Shown: piece by piece, positions 32,310 through 41,886 of the stretch
Layout of the letters: every line of letters begins with the position of its first letter
Position numbering within the stretch: the first letter of the stretch is position 1
Origin: UBA1268 sp002694955
GTDB taxonomy: Bacteria > Planctomycetota > Planctomycetia > Pirellulales > UBA1268
NCBI GenBank assembly: GCA_028066355.1
Contig: JALCBP010000003.1
Span: forward strand, 62,001-126,000
DNA length: 64,000 nucleotides
Direction: 5' to 3'
Notes under the pieces: generated by a model
Database searches by the model: none
Told to the model about the DNA's origin: nothing
The model's input: the letters and a program-made list of their open reading frames with translations, nothing else
Program-made: the position numbers and the translations under genes

Positions 32310-34904
32310 CTATTCTCGCGTGAGTGCTTCATCAAGATTCAGGATTGCGAGACAGACATGCGATAATGCAGCGAGCGGCACAGGGTCAGAGAACTTCTCT
32401 TTTGCGTGCGTATCTTCGCCAAGGAATGTGTGTGCTGACTCAATGCTTATCTGAGAGTGTTGATTTGTGAACATATCTGCAAGAATGGCATGTTCCGATA
32501 GTGTTGGCTGCCGGCATAGAACGGTACGAAATGCAAAAGCAATCTGCTCATCAAGCGTATTCCGGCTTGCAATGCACCGCTCGGCAAGAGAGCGGGCTGC
32601 CTCAACCCATGTTGGGTCGTTTAGAGTCGTCAGTGCATGGAGTGGCGTACATGTTTGGTTGAGACGAACGGTGCATGTGCGACGGTTGGCAGAATCGAAC
32701 ATATTGGCTGGTGCAACAGTTCGTCGCCAGAAGGTATAGATGCTTCGGCGATAGAGGTCTGTTCCGGTCGATTGAGGGTAGGTGAAATCCCGTTCTTTCG
32801 TAATTGCCAGTGATTCCCAGATCTGATCAGGCTGGTATGGGTATACCGGAGGGCCTCCAATCTCTTCACTGAGTAGACCACTACACGCGAGTGCCCAATC
32901 ACGTAAAACCATTGCAGGCATCCGAAAACGACTGGCACGCCCATGAAGTCGATTTTCTGGATCCTTCTCTAGTTGGTCGGCATTTATCTTGCTTGTTTGC
33001 CGATACGTTGCGCTCATGAGAAGTAATTTATGCATGGACTTCTGGCTCCAGCCTTGTTTTTGGAATTCAATTGCAAGCCAATCAAGAAGAGCAAGGTGCC
33101 GTGGGTATTCACTTTGCACGCCCATGTCTTCTGTCGTCTTGACAAGACCAGTGCCGAAAAAATGTTGCCACATCCGATTGACTTGAACACGAGCTGTAAG
33201 CGGATGATCTGGGAGAAACAACCATTGTGCCAGTCCTAGCCGATTTTTTGGAAACGTGTCAGGTAAGGGTGGCAGGTTTGCCGGCGCTGCGAAAGTAAGA
33301 GCGTCACCGATTGGTGAGAGATAGTCACCTCGATCAAGCACACGTGTTTCTCGTGGCTTGTCATCGTTCATAATCATGACTCGTGGAATCTTATCACCGC
33401 TAAACAAATCATGAGCCTGCTTGGCTTTTTCATACTCAGTAACGACTGAGACATGTTTTGTGACTGACCTCCTCACTTTCGTATCAAAAAAGTTTCGCAG
33501 GCCACTTTCGATTTTTTTCTTTTCAGCATCGGATAGCGTGTCTTTTGGCTTTCGGAGTAACGGTGTGAGTGACCGTGGAAGGTCTTTTCCATCTGCAGCC
33601 TGCCCGTCAGAGAACAAGCCTGACTTCCACGCTGTATATGCAACGTCAATAATTGGCTTTGCATCTTTCTCAAGGAGTCTCATGTTCTGTTTAAACTGTG
33701 ACAACTGTTTTTTTTGATCAGCTGTAGCCACTTCTAGAAACGGTGTGGCAACACGTATACGAGTTGACTGTCGGCCGGGGCGCCCAGTTTCTGAGACCTG
33801 ATTGAAGACGTGGAGCAACCGGTAATAATCGGACTGCGTCAAAGGATCATACTTGTGGTCATGGCACTGTGCGCATGCCATCGTGAGACCAAGCCAGGTT
33901 GTGCTTGTTGTGTCAACCCGATCGAAAAGGTTGTTAAATCGCTGTTCTTCGGCAATTGCACCTCCTTCACCATTCAAAAGATGATTCCGGTTAAATGCAG
34001 TAGCAATTTGTTGCTGTTGTGTTGCGTCCGGCAAAAGGTCTCCTGCAAGTTGCTCAATTGAAAACTGATCGAATGGCATGTCGTCATTCAGTGCATTGAT
34101 CACCCAATCTCTCCAGATCCATTGCCATGTGTCACCATCCTGTTGAAAACCATTGCTATCGGCAAAGCGAGCGGCATCGAGCCATGCCATTGCCATGCGT
34201 TCACCATAGTGTTGACTGGCCAACAAGTGATCGACCAACTGTTCATAGGCATCTGGTGACTGATCCGTGAGAAATTCATCGACTTCTTCTTGTGATGGTG
34301 GAAGCCCAATAAGATCAGCATAAAGACGTCTAATTAATGTTTCCCTACTGGCTTCCGGTGACGGTGTAAGACCCACGTTTTCAAGTTCAGCAAGAATAAA
34401 ATTATCGACAGAATTTTTTGGCCAATACTGAAGCGTTGGGGTGTCAATCAATGGTGGCATTTTCTGAACAGGAGCGACAAACGCCCAGTGTGTTTGATAC
34501 GTGGCCCCTTCATGAATCCATCGCGTAAGCATTTTTTTGTCACGCTGAGAAAGATGCCGATTCGAGTCCGGTGGTGGCATAAGAAGATCACTATCATCGG
34601 AATGGATGCGATCGATGATCAAACTCCCGGAAGGATCAAGAGCCCCAGCATCTAATGCTGATTGTCGTTGATCGAGACGAAGATCAGCTTTTCGTTTGTT
34701 TGGGTCTGGCCCGTGACAGTAGAAACAGTTTTCAGCGAGTATCGGACGAATGTCTCGATTAAATTCAAGTGTTTGAAGCGTGGTGTCGTCAGATGCGACC
34801 GTAATACCATTGAGAACGAGAGCAAGGAAACACCAGCTCGAACAAAGAGAAGTCAGCTTTCTTTGCAACGTTTTGGTGCCTTTGTTTGACATGTGATTTT
34901 TCAA
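32310..34904 (-). CDS. Planctomycete cytochrome protein PSCyt1-DUF1549-DUF1553
   Basis: 864 residues with an N-terminal signal peptide (about 12-38). PSCyt1 domain with haem-binding CFYCH at about residues 56-60. DUF1549 (PSCyt2) follows, about 155-370, with HYGERMAMAWLDAARFADSNG, HLLNGEGGAIAEEQRFNNLFDRVDT and a second CAQCH motif followed by HKYDP. DUF1553 (PSD1) lies about 545-835, with RVQVNRMWQHFFGTGLVKT, SATYRQTS and NRRTCTVRLNQTCTPLHALTTLNDPTWVEAARSLAER. Two c-type haem sites imply periplasmic electron transfer. Cotranscribed with the downstream DUF1501 gene. Sometimes proposed to act on sulfated or polymeric carbon; that is not demonstrated. Confidence 0.95.
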   Translation of the reverse strand: MKNHMSNKGTKTLQRKLTSLCSSWCFLALVLNGITVASDDTTLQTLEFNRDIRPILAENCFYCHGPDPNKRKADLRLDQRQSALDAGALDPSGSLIIDRIHSDDSDLLMPPPDSNRHLSQRDKKMLTRWIHEGATYQTHWAFVAPVQKMPPLIDTPTLQYWPKNSVDNFILAELENVGLTPSPEASRETLIRRLYADLIGLPPSQEEVDEFLTDQSPDAYEQLVDHLLASQHYGERMAMAWLDAARFADSNGFQQDGDTWQWIWRDWVINALNDDMPFDQFSIEQLAGDLLPDATQQQQIATAFNRNHLLNGEGGAIAEEQRFNNLFDRVDTTSTTWLGLTMACAQCHDHKYDPLTQSDYYRLLHVFNQVSETGRPGRQSTRIRVATPFLEVATADQKKQLSQFKQNMRLLEKDAKPIIDVAYTAWKSGLFSDGQAADGKDLPRSLTPLLRKPKDTLSDAEKKKIESGLRNFFDTKVRRSVTKHVSVVTEYEKAKQAHDLFSGDKIPRVMIMNDDKPRETRVLDRGDYLSPIGDALTFAAPANLPPLPDTFPKNRLGLAQWLFLPDHPLTARVQVNRMWQHFFGTGLVKTTEDMGVQSEYPRHLALLDWLAIEFQKQGWSQKSMHKLLLMSATYRQTSKINADQLEKDPENRLHGRASRFRMPAMVLRDWALACSGLLSEEIGGPPVYPYQPDQIWESLAITKERDFTYPQSTGTDLYRRSIYTFWRRTVAPANMFDSANRRTCTVRLNQTCTPLHALTTLNDPTWVEAARSLAERCIASRNTLDEQIAFAFRTVLCRQPTLSEHAILADMFTNQHSQISIESAHTFLGEDTHAKEKFSDPVPLAALSHVCLAILNLDEALTRE

Positions 34905-35155
34905 ATCAGTGTTTATGAATAAAAGAACGGTATAAGTAGAAGTTGATAGCAGACACGTTGAATACTTTGCGGTAGTTCAATCTGGATGCACACTATGATA
35001 TTGCTGCACATTTATAATACTGCTGCATATTCATGCTTAGGTAGCCAACTTGGCAACGGACAATCGCGGTCCTCGTCCACATAAGTAATGTTATTCAATG
35101 AAAAACTCTTACCAGAGTGCCAAAAATAAACAGTGAGATGTAGGATTCATACAAA

Positions 35156-36454
35156 ATGTCACTCGGGCGCGATGAAGAGCAGGTCGATATTGCAATTATT
35201 GGTGCGGGAGCCGCTGGCCTCTTTGCGACAATATGGGCAGGGAAAAATTTAGAATCCTATCCAATTCGTATCGCAGTCTTTGATGGAGCGAAAAAACTTG
35301 GTGCCAAGATTCTCGTAGCTGGTGGCGGTCGTTGCAATGTAACCCACCGTCGTGTCACAGAACACGATTTTGCTGGAAGCAGTCCGGCGGCTATTCGCAA
35401 AGTGTTGCGTCGCTTTACGGTAGCACAGGTGATTCAATTTTTTTCTAGTGCAGGTGTTGAACTCAAGGAAGAAGAGACAGGGAAATTATTTCCGGTTACG
35501 GACTCAGCAAGAACAATTCTTCATGCGTTAATTGAACAGGCGAAAAAAGTACATGCGTCACTAGCACATCCAGCACGTGTTACTGAAATTGAACAACTTA
35601 CAGCCGATGAGATAGCCAAGGGGGTCAAGCAGGGGCCGTGGTTCCGTGTCGTGTCCACTTGTGGTGTGGTGGTGGCTCAACACGTCATTGTGTGTACAGG
35701 TGGAAAATCATTGCCCAAGAGTGGCTCAGACGGTGGCGGCTATAAACTGGTTGAAAGACTAGGACACACAATTACAAAACCCTTAGTTCCTGCCCTAGTT
35801 CCACTTATTTTAGAAGATAGTCATTGGATAAGACAGCTATCCGGTGTAACCGTTCCAACAACAGTTACACTTTCTACAGCATCGGGGAAACGAATTTTTT
35901 CCTGTTCTGGCAGTACACTTTGCACGCATCTCGGTCTTTCAGGTCCAGCTATTCTTGACATCAGTCGTCATTGGCTGATTGAACGAAATGCCAATTCTGA
36001 TGTTCAGTTGAGCATGAACTGGTTGCCTGGACTGGATGCTGAAACTGTCGATAAGCTATTGCAGTCTCAGCGAACAGGAGCATTGGGCGTGTTGCGACAA
36101 CGGCTTCCAGATAGATTGGCTCGACGCATCTGTTTAGAGTCACAGGCTCCATTCGTCGGCGACCTGACTCGTCCCATTCGAAAAAAACTGGTTCAGAGTA
36201 TCGTGGCAACTCCATTACCAGTAACTGGTGATCGAGGTTTCTCTGTGGCCGAGGCTACGGCCGGTGGTGTCCCACTCGCAGAGGTGAATCTAGAAACCAT
36301 GGAAAGTAGAAAGTGTCCAGGTCTTTACCTCGCCGGTGAAGTACTTGATGTGGATGGTCGAATCGGAGGCTTTAATTTCCAGTGGGCTTGGTCAAGTGCG
36401 TATGTCGCAGGCTCTGCAGCTGCAAAATCCGTTATTGAAAGAAATCCCTGTTAG
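35156..36454 (+). CDS. HI0933-like NAD(P)/FAD-dependent oxidoreductase
   Basis: 432 residues. FAD-binding IIGAGAAGLFATIWAG at about residues 13-28, the family hallmark KILVAGGGRCNVTH, CTGGKSLPKSGSDGGGY in the middle, and the C-terminal TAGGVPLAEVNLETMESR plus GLYLAGEVLDVDGRIGGFNFQWAWSSAYVAG flavin-binding end. These define the YhiN/HI0933 (BaiN-like) family, whose physiological substrate is unknown in most bacteria. Single gene, convergent with bamA (10 bp between the stops). The divergent upstream region of 250 bp contains a TATAAT at 35013-35018 without a clear -35. Confidence 0.92.
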   Translation: MSLGRDEEQVDIAIIGAGAAGLFATIWAGKNLESYPIRIAVFDGAKKLGAKILVAGGGRCNVTHRRVTEHDFAGSSPAAIRKVLRRFTVAQVIQFFSSAGVELKEEETGKLFPVTDSARTILHALIEQAKKVHASLAHPARVTEIEQLTADEIAKGVKQGPWFRVVSTCGVVVAQHVIVCTGGKSLPKSGSDGGGYKLVERLGHTITKPLVPALVPLILEDSHWIRQLSGVTVPTTVTLSTASGKRIFSCSGSTLCTHLGLSGPAILDISRHWLIERNANSDVQLSMNWLPGLDAETVDKLLQSQRTGALGVLRQRLPDRLARRICLESQAPFVGDLTRPIRKKLVQSIVATPLPVTGDRGFSVAEATAGGVPLAEVNLETMESRKCPGLYLAGEVLDVDGRIGGFNFQWAWSSAYVAGSAAAKSVIERNPC

Positions 36455-36463
36455 AGCACGTGA

Positions 36464-39400
36464 TTATCGTGCGAACCCAACAAAGAAGCTAAAGAGTTGC
36501 TGGCTGTCAAACTCGGCGTATGAAACAGGTACTGCAAAATCGAGGGCAATCGGAGCTGGTCCAAGTGCAGGCATAGTGATTCGGAGGCCGAATCCTGGCG
36601 ATACTCGAAAGTCTTTAATTGTTACGTTTTGTTCAACGGTACCAAAATCAGTAAAGACAACACCACGAAGTGAATCATCGGCAGTAATCGGAAACATATA
36701 TTCAATGGTGTTTAACCATTCAAATGGTCCACCAACAATAGCTTCCTGGCCTGTGGTTGTACTTCGCTGCCGTGGACTTGCACCACGAAAAACAAAACCA
36801 CGTAGGGTGTTGTATCCACCAGCATAGAAGTTGTCGTACGACGGCGTATCAGGACCAGAGAATCCGAGTATGGTGCCCGCCGACAAGACATGTCGGCCCG
36901 AACCATCGGGTCGCTGATTCAGAAGGAAATATTGTCGAGCTTCAAAGACACCTCGTGGATAGATGAAGGTACCTATTACTTGTTCAAATTCAACCGTGGC
37001 GAGATGGCCTTCTGTAGGCAGAAAAGGGCTGTCTCGAGTGTCATGAATAAGACCGGCACTGAAACCGTACACCGAATTTTTTCCAAGCATGTTATCGATG
37101 TCAGGTACCCCAGGAACACGAGGGTTGAAGATATCAACGCTTTCACCACGGAAGCCTGCATTCACAGAAAAATCGGGTGCAAAGACAAATTGATACCCAA
37201 GGCCAACACGGCCTCCTACACGACCTTCAGCCCAATCGAAAAAGTAACGGGTAAAGTATGAGGCACTCGTTGAAAGTCCGACGCGAGTATCAAAAAGATA
37301 CGGTTCTTGGAAGGTCGCAGTGTATCGCTGCAACTCTGTACCAGGTGCTGCTTCCAGTCGAAACCTTTGGCCGGCACCACGAAAAGCCGTGCCATTTCGT
37401 ATGTCTTCCCAACTGGTTGGAAGCCGAGTGATATCAAAATTCTGTTCATCAATAACAATGTTTCCGACCAAACCTGCATTGGAGTTGACCCCTGCCCCGA
37501 TCATGAGCCGGCCGGTCTGTGTTTCTTCAGCGTTTACATCAACAACGACGTACGGTTCATTTCCAGGAAACACTTGAACAGGTGGCTGAGCGAAACCTTG
37601 TTGTGGAAGCCCTGGTTGACCAAAACCAGGAACATTTGGAAGTGGATCAAAGCCAGAAGGATCTGAAAAACCTGGTTGACCAAAACCTGACTGAGCATAA
37701 CCAGAGGGTGTGGTGGGAGCAGCTTGAGGTTGTGCGACAGGCTGCTGGGCAACCATCGGTGTTGCTGTTGGAGAGGCTGGTGGAATTCGACCATAGTCAA
37801 TTGCACCCGGGTTTGTCGCCCCTATCGCAGAGCCCCCCCAAGCAGCAGTATTTGTGTTTTGGGTGGTTGATGGACCGGGAACACCTTCAGGGAGAGCGGA
37901 TGGCGCCTGTTGAGGAAAAGATTGTCTGTAGGCCGGAGGGCTTCCTGCATTAGCTGGGGTAGTCGTTGCAGGAGGTTGATATCCGTATGCCGGACTTTGT
38001 CCCCGCCATTGTGGCTGCTCACGTATTTCAGCAGGGTGGACTGAGTTCTTGTTATTTGGAGCGTGCTCACCAGCAGACTCTGCAGATTCTCGCTCAGACG
38101 GTGATGGAGCTAATTCGCCTTTGAGCACGAGGTCAAGCACGGCATCACCATCGTCAGGGCTCTGACCTCGAAAACCATTTTGATTTGGTTCACGAGCTAT
38201 TAATTGTTCAGAAGGATCAGGTTTACTAAAAACAATTCGTGGTCCTTCTCCTCTCGCAGGTTCATTAAGGAAGAGACCACTTGATGCAATTCGTCGTTCG
38301 TCAGAGCGCAGTTTTCGAATATCAAGAATGTCACCAGGTCGTAGAGATAGCCGATTTAATATGACGCTGTGGCGAGTATGTGGATTCTCACCACCAATAC
38401 GTACGTTAATTTGTCCAACCCGATATCGCTGTCCCTCGGCAACTTTGTACACCAGATCGAGTTCACCAGGCTCTTCAAGAAATCGGGGGTCTGCTTGGAT
38501 GTCAGCGAATACAAAACCACGACCGCCATAAATATCACGAATCAGATTCAAGTCGGCGTCCATATGATCTTGATTGAAGAATTCACCACTTTTAAGTTTT
38601 AGATCACGCTCAAGGAATTCTCCTTTAAACCGGCTGTTGCCCAGAAATGAAACATTTCGAACGCGGTAACGAGGCCCCTCATTGATGACAAAAGTGAGCA
38701 AAGCCCAATCTCGGCCTATGCCATTGATAACTTGCACCTCACGACCAACGCGTGCCTGGAAAAAACCAAGGCTGCGGTAATAGGCAGTGAGCGTATCAAC
38801 ATCAGCATCAATTTTTTCGTGGTCAACGTCGCCACCCAGGAACCAGAAAAATCCTGGTTTAGATTTTATCTGTGTAAGTAATCGAGCATCGGTTGCGATG
38901 GTGTTCCCAACAAACGTTGTCCAGAAAGATTTACGACTACGACCCTCATCAACCAGAAAGACCGCTCCTCTATCGCCAGGTTTTGTTCCTTCAACGGTGG
39001 TTACACGAGCTTTGTCATACCCTTTTTCATGATAGTAACTTTCAACTCGCCGACGGGCTTCTTCGACTACATAGCTATCAATGGAATCACCAACATCGAT
39101 TTCCGCTTTCTTTCGTAATGTTCGAGTTGTCACACGTTCGTTACCAACAAATTTCACATAACGTAATGTTGGACGCTCAACTACAGTAAAGACGACGACG
39201 ACCCCTTGACGGACTCGCACATATTTAGGCAAGACATCAATAAATTTTCGCGTACGATGGAGTGTTCGCACATCTTCTTCAATGGCTTGCGGATCAAAAA
39301 TTTGCCCAGCGCGTGTATTGAGTTGCGGTAGCTTTGAGATTTCAACAGTCTCATTTCCTTCAATTCGTACCTCAACAATCCGTTCGTCTTGATTGGTGTC

Positions 39401-39589
39401 ACGACCAGTTGAAGGAAGCAGGTCGATACTGTCTGGCTGTTCGATGCTGCCTGATTGAGCAAAAGCATATTCTGATCCTGTTAGAACACTCAGTAATCCA
39501 GCAATGCAAAGCAGACGAACGATCACCATGCATGTGGTGAATCGAGAAGCCGCAATGGTGCATTCTTTAGAGATACGGGTGTTCGGCAT
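36464..39589 (-). CDS. bamA: BamA/Omp85 outer-membrane assembly factor with large Pro/Gln insert
   Basis: 1041 residues. Signal peptide about 22-45. Five POTRA repeats can be traced from about 70 to 490 (for example VEVRIEGNETVEISKL, YVKFVGNERVTTRTLRKK, RVRNVSFLGNSRFKGEFL). Residues 491-677 are a low-complexity Pro/Gln/Gly/Ala/Ser linker with repeats such as GFGQPG. The beta barrel starts near PYVVVDVNAEETQTGRL and runs to the end. It contains the TLRGFVFRG loop corresponding to the VRGF/Y motif, FRLEAAPGTELQRYTATFQEPYLFDT and GLIHDTRDSPFLPTEGH. Its presence supports a true outer membrane. The last residues are GFAR rather than a terminal Phe. Confidence 0.93.
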   Translation of the reverse strand: MPNTRISKECTIAASRFTTCMVIVRLLCIAGLLSVLTGSEYAFAQSGSIEQPDSIDLLPSTGRDTNQDERIVEVRIEGNETVEISKLPQLNTRAGQIFDPQAIEEDVRTLHRTRKFIDVLPKYVRVRQGVVVVFTVVERPTLRYVKFVGNERVTTRTLRKKAEIDVGDSIDSYVVEEARRRVESYYHEKGYDKARVTTVEGTKPGDRGAVFLVDEGRSRKSFWTTFVGNTIATDARLLTQIKSKPGFFWFLGGDVDHEKIDADVDTLTAYYRSLGFFQARVGREVQVINGIGRDWALLTFVINEGPRYRVRNVSFLGNSRFKGEFLERDLKLKSGEFFNQDHMDADLNLIRDIYGGRGFVFADIQADPRFLEEPGELDLVYKVAEGQRYRVGQINVRIGGENPHTRHSVILNRLSLRPGDILDIRKLRSDERRIASSGLFLNEPARGEGPRIVFSKPDPSEQLIAREPNQNGFRGQSPDDGDAVLDLVLKGELAPSPSERESAESAGEHAPNNKNSVHPAEIREQPQWRGQSPAYGYQPPATTTPANAGSPPAYRQSFPQQAPSALPEGVPGPSTTQNTNTAAWGGSAIGATNPGAIDYGRIPPASPTATPMVAQQPVAQPQAAPTTPSGYAQSGFGQPGFSDPSGFDPLPNVPGFGQPGLPQQGFAQPPVQVFPGNEPYVVVDVNAEETQTGRLMIGAGVNSNAGLVGNIVIDEQNFDITRLPTSWEDIRNGTAFRGAGQRFRLEAAPGTELQRYTATFQEPYLFDTRVGLSTSASYFTRYFFDWAEGRVGGRVGLGYQFVFAPDFSVNAGFRGESVDIFNPRVPGVPDIDNMLGKNSVYGFSAGLIHDTRDSPFLPTEGHLATVEFEQVIGTFIYPRGVFEARQYFLLNQRPDGSGRHVLSAGTILGFSGPDTPSYDNFYAGGYNTLRGFVFRGASPRQRSTTTGQEAIVGGPFEWLNTIEYMFPITADDSLRGVVFTDFGTVEQNVTIKDFRVSPGFGLRITMPALGPAPIALDFAVPVSYAEFDSQQLFSFFVGFAR

Positions 39590-39908
39590 AGGTGATACGG
39601 CTCAGTCAATTGGTCAGTCATAGGCATGGAGTATCAAGCCAAGCGGACTTGGGACCTCTACACCGGACCGCTGAGAAATACCGAAGCAACTCTGGTCTCC
39701 ACAAGGTGAAAAGTTGTCAGATGTGGAGACAACAACCTATTTTCCCGGAATAACGAATTTGTTCCCGTAAACATCGGTTAAAGTAGGCTTACCCAGTCTG
39801 CGATGCTTAACCTATTGGTGTAGCCTCCGAATTTTGCCGACGACTCTTAGGCAGCAAAAGAGGAATTTGCTCAGAATCTACGCGTATCCATGCTTCATAA
39901 CGGAATAT
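39590..39908. other. Divergent intergenic region with a 9-bp dyad
   Basis: About 320 bp between bamA (minus) and the Sua5/phosphatase fusion gene (plus). It holds a perfect dyad GTCTCCACA / TGTGGAGAC (39695-39703 and 39722-39730, 18-nt spacing), which could be an operator or an RNA hairpin in either leader. No T run follows. A frame extension of the plus-strand gene back to 39834 lacks conserved sequence and is not used. Confidence 0.5.
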
Positions 39909-41054
39909 ATGTCACCCACTGTTATTAATCTCAAGGAGTCTGATGATCTGCGTGATGTGGTGCATCGCGTGGTGCAAGCGCTTGCTGAAGGAAAAGTCGT
40001 TGGAGTACCAACTGAATCGAACTATTGCATAGCTGCTGCGGGTACACATGAGACTGCTGTTAGAAAAGTTTGTGCGTTCGCCGATGCTGTAGAGCATGAG
40101 CCCCAACTGACTATTGCCATAAAGAGCAGTGATGAAGCGACTGACTGGGCACCAGCAATGACACCACTTGCTTTGCGATTTGCACGACAATGCTGGCCAG
40201 GTCCTTTGTCGATGCTGGTGTCCGGGAATCATCCAGATGGTTTGGTGCATCAACTACCAGTGTCGACCCAACCGTATGTTTTGTGTGATAACCGTATTCG
40301 CTTGCGAGCGCCGAGGCATCGGATGCTGCAGGACTGCATGCGACTTTTTGCGGGCCCTGTTGTGCTTGCAGAGCCTAGTGGAAGCACGGAGCCGCCTAAG
40401 ACGGTTACAGATCTTTTGGATTTTTGTGGACAAGATAAGAAGTCATTCCTTGTCATAGATGATGGCAGACAGCCAATTCAGGAACTCGTTTCAACAATTG
40501 AAATCCATGCTACTGGTTTTCAGATTATTCGTGGCAACACGTTCAGTAAGGAAGAGCTTCAAGATTTTGCACGCTTTACAGTACTTTTCGTTTGTACGGG
40601 AAACACCTGTCGCAGTCCGATGGCCGAAGCATTGTTTCGTGCGAAAATAGCGGAAAAATTAAATTGTTCGACTGAGGAAATCCGGGACCGCGGTTTTGAG
40701 GTCAAAAGTGCCGGCTTATCTGGTTGGGGAGGGAGTCCGGCAAGCGAGAAGGCGTTTCAAACGATGAAACAATCAGGCATTGATTTGAGTGGTCACACCA
40801 GCCAAATATTGACAGAAGAGTTACTTGAAAAAGCAGCCATTGTGTGGACGATGACATCTGCCCATCGGGCAGCAATTCTCGGCCAGTTTCCGAACTTTGC
40901 TGACCGGGTTCACATGCTATCTCCTACAAATCAAGACGTGTTGGATCCGTTTGGAGGGACTGCAGAAGCCTACAATCAGTGTGCTCAGCAAATCCGTGAG
41001 CATCTTGACGCGCGAATGGATATACTGGATTTCCGAAGTTCGCTGGAACAGTAA
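39909..41054 (+). CDS. Fusion: Sua5/YrdC-like domain + YwlE-type protein-arginine phosphatase
   Basis: 381 residues from the ATG of MSPTVINLKE. Residues 1-215 have the Sua5/YrdC/TsaC fold order: GKVVGVPTESNY, ARQCWPGPLSMLVSG, IRLRAPRH, VVLAEPSGS, STIEIHATGFQIIRGN. The catalytic KxR motif of active threonylcarbamoyl-AMP synthases is not seen, and the SxN motif is replaced. Residues 225-381 are a low-molecular-weight phosphatase: VLFVCTGNTCRSPMAEALF (Cys nucleophile, Arg) and DPFGGTAEAY (general acid Asp). The Thr in CTGNTCRS is the residue that favours phospho-arginine in Bacillus YwlE, where tyrosine phosphatases usually have Ile. rpiB follows, as in the Bacillus ywl region. Confidence 0.88.
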   Translation: MSPTVINLKESDDLRDVVHRVVQALAEGKVVGVPTESNYCIAAAGTHETAVRKVCAFADAVEHEPQLTIAIKSSDEATDWAPAMTPLALRFARQCWPGPLSMLVSGNHPDGLVHQLPVSTQPYVLCDNRIRLRAPRHRMLQDCMRLFAGPVVLAEPSGSTEPPKTVTDLLDFCGQDKKSFLVIDDGRQPIQELVSTIEIHATGFQIIRGNTFSKEELQDFARFTVLFVCTGNTCRSPMAEALFRAKIAEKLNCSTEEIRDRGFEVKSAGLSGWGGSPASEKAFQTMKQSGIDLSGHTSQILTEELLEKAAIVWTMTSAHRAAILGQFPNFADRVHMLSPTNQDVLDPFGGTAEAYNQCAQQIREHLDARMDILDFRSSLEQ

Positions 41055-41151
41055 GTCTTTTGTGGAATTCTAGTAAGTCGAATGGGCAGGATGAGCGATT
41101 CGAAACTATGTTTTCATGCGGGAGCCATGGCCTGCAGCCTGGATTAAATGA

Positions 41152-41613
41152 ATGAAAATTGCGATCGGAAGCGATCATCGAGGTGTTGATGCCCGCCGTC
41201 GTCTGATCGGATTTTTGGAGCGCCACGGTCATTCCGTAAAAGACTGTGGGAGCTACGATGAAACAGCAGTTGATTATCCAGATGTTGCTGCTGATGTGTC
41301 CCGTCAGGTTGCCGATGGTGCAGTAGACAGAGGAATTTTGCTCTGTTGTACCGGTGTAGGGATGGCTATTGCCGCAAATAAAATTCCGGGTGTTCGCGCC
41401 GCGACGTGCCATGATGAGGTTGCGGCTGAAATGAGCCGACGGCACAATGATTTGAATGTTCTCTGTCTGGCTGCAGAAATGGTCGGAGCGGAACAGCAGG
41501 AAAAAATGACAGAAATCTGGCTCAATACGGATTTTGAGGGCGGCCGTCATGAACGGCGATTGAATAAGATTTCTGCTCTTGAGGCAACGGCGTCCGGTCA
41601 GCAGAGTGCCTAG
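41152..41613 (+). CDS. rpiB: Ribose-5-phosphate isomerase B (RpiB/LacAB family)
   Basis: 153 residues, usual length. MKIAIGSDHRG with the conserved Asp-His, DYPDVAADVSRQVADG, the active-site Cys in LLCCTGVGMAIAANK, GVRAATCHDEVAAEMSRRHNDLNVLCL and the C-terminal IWLNTDFEGGRHERRLNKI. Interconverts ribose-5-phosphate and ribulose-5-phosphate in the pentose-phosphate pathway. Lies about 97 bp after the Sua5/phosphatase fusion gene, same strand. Family relatives act on other phosphosugars (allose, galactose), which cannot be excluded. Confidence 0.95.
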   Translation: MKIAIGSDHRGVDARRRLIGFLERHGHSVKDCGSYDETAVDYPDVAADVSRQVADGAVDRGILLCCTGVGMAIAANKIPGVRAATCHDEVAAEMSRRHNDLNVLCLAAEMVGAEQQEKMTEIWLNTDFEGGRHERRLNKISALEATASGQQSA

Positions 41614-41886
41614 AAACTCTGGCAAGCCTCAAAATCTGCCCAAAATAGCAGTATCCGGTACCAGAAAACTAATTGTGGTAACGTCGGTGAAATGTGCTGA
41701 TTTTGAAGGCCAACGAAGACTTGTCGTGTCGTAACGGTCATGCCGAAACACAGACAGATTTTCTCAGTAAAATGAGCTTTCAATTTGTTGCGTCGCCAAC
41801 TCACGTTGGTAATGTCGGGGGTAGGGAAAAACAACATTGTTGTTCCCCGCGATTCCTTGATTCCGCCGCCTTCATTAGGTCGCACC

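Noticed and set aside
40924..41625. 233-codon minus-strand frame
   Set aside because: Fully antisense to the phosphatase domain and rpiB, which have clear family motifs; no signature of its own.
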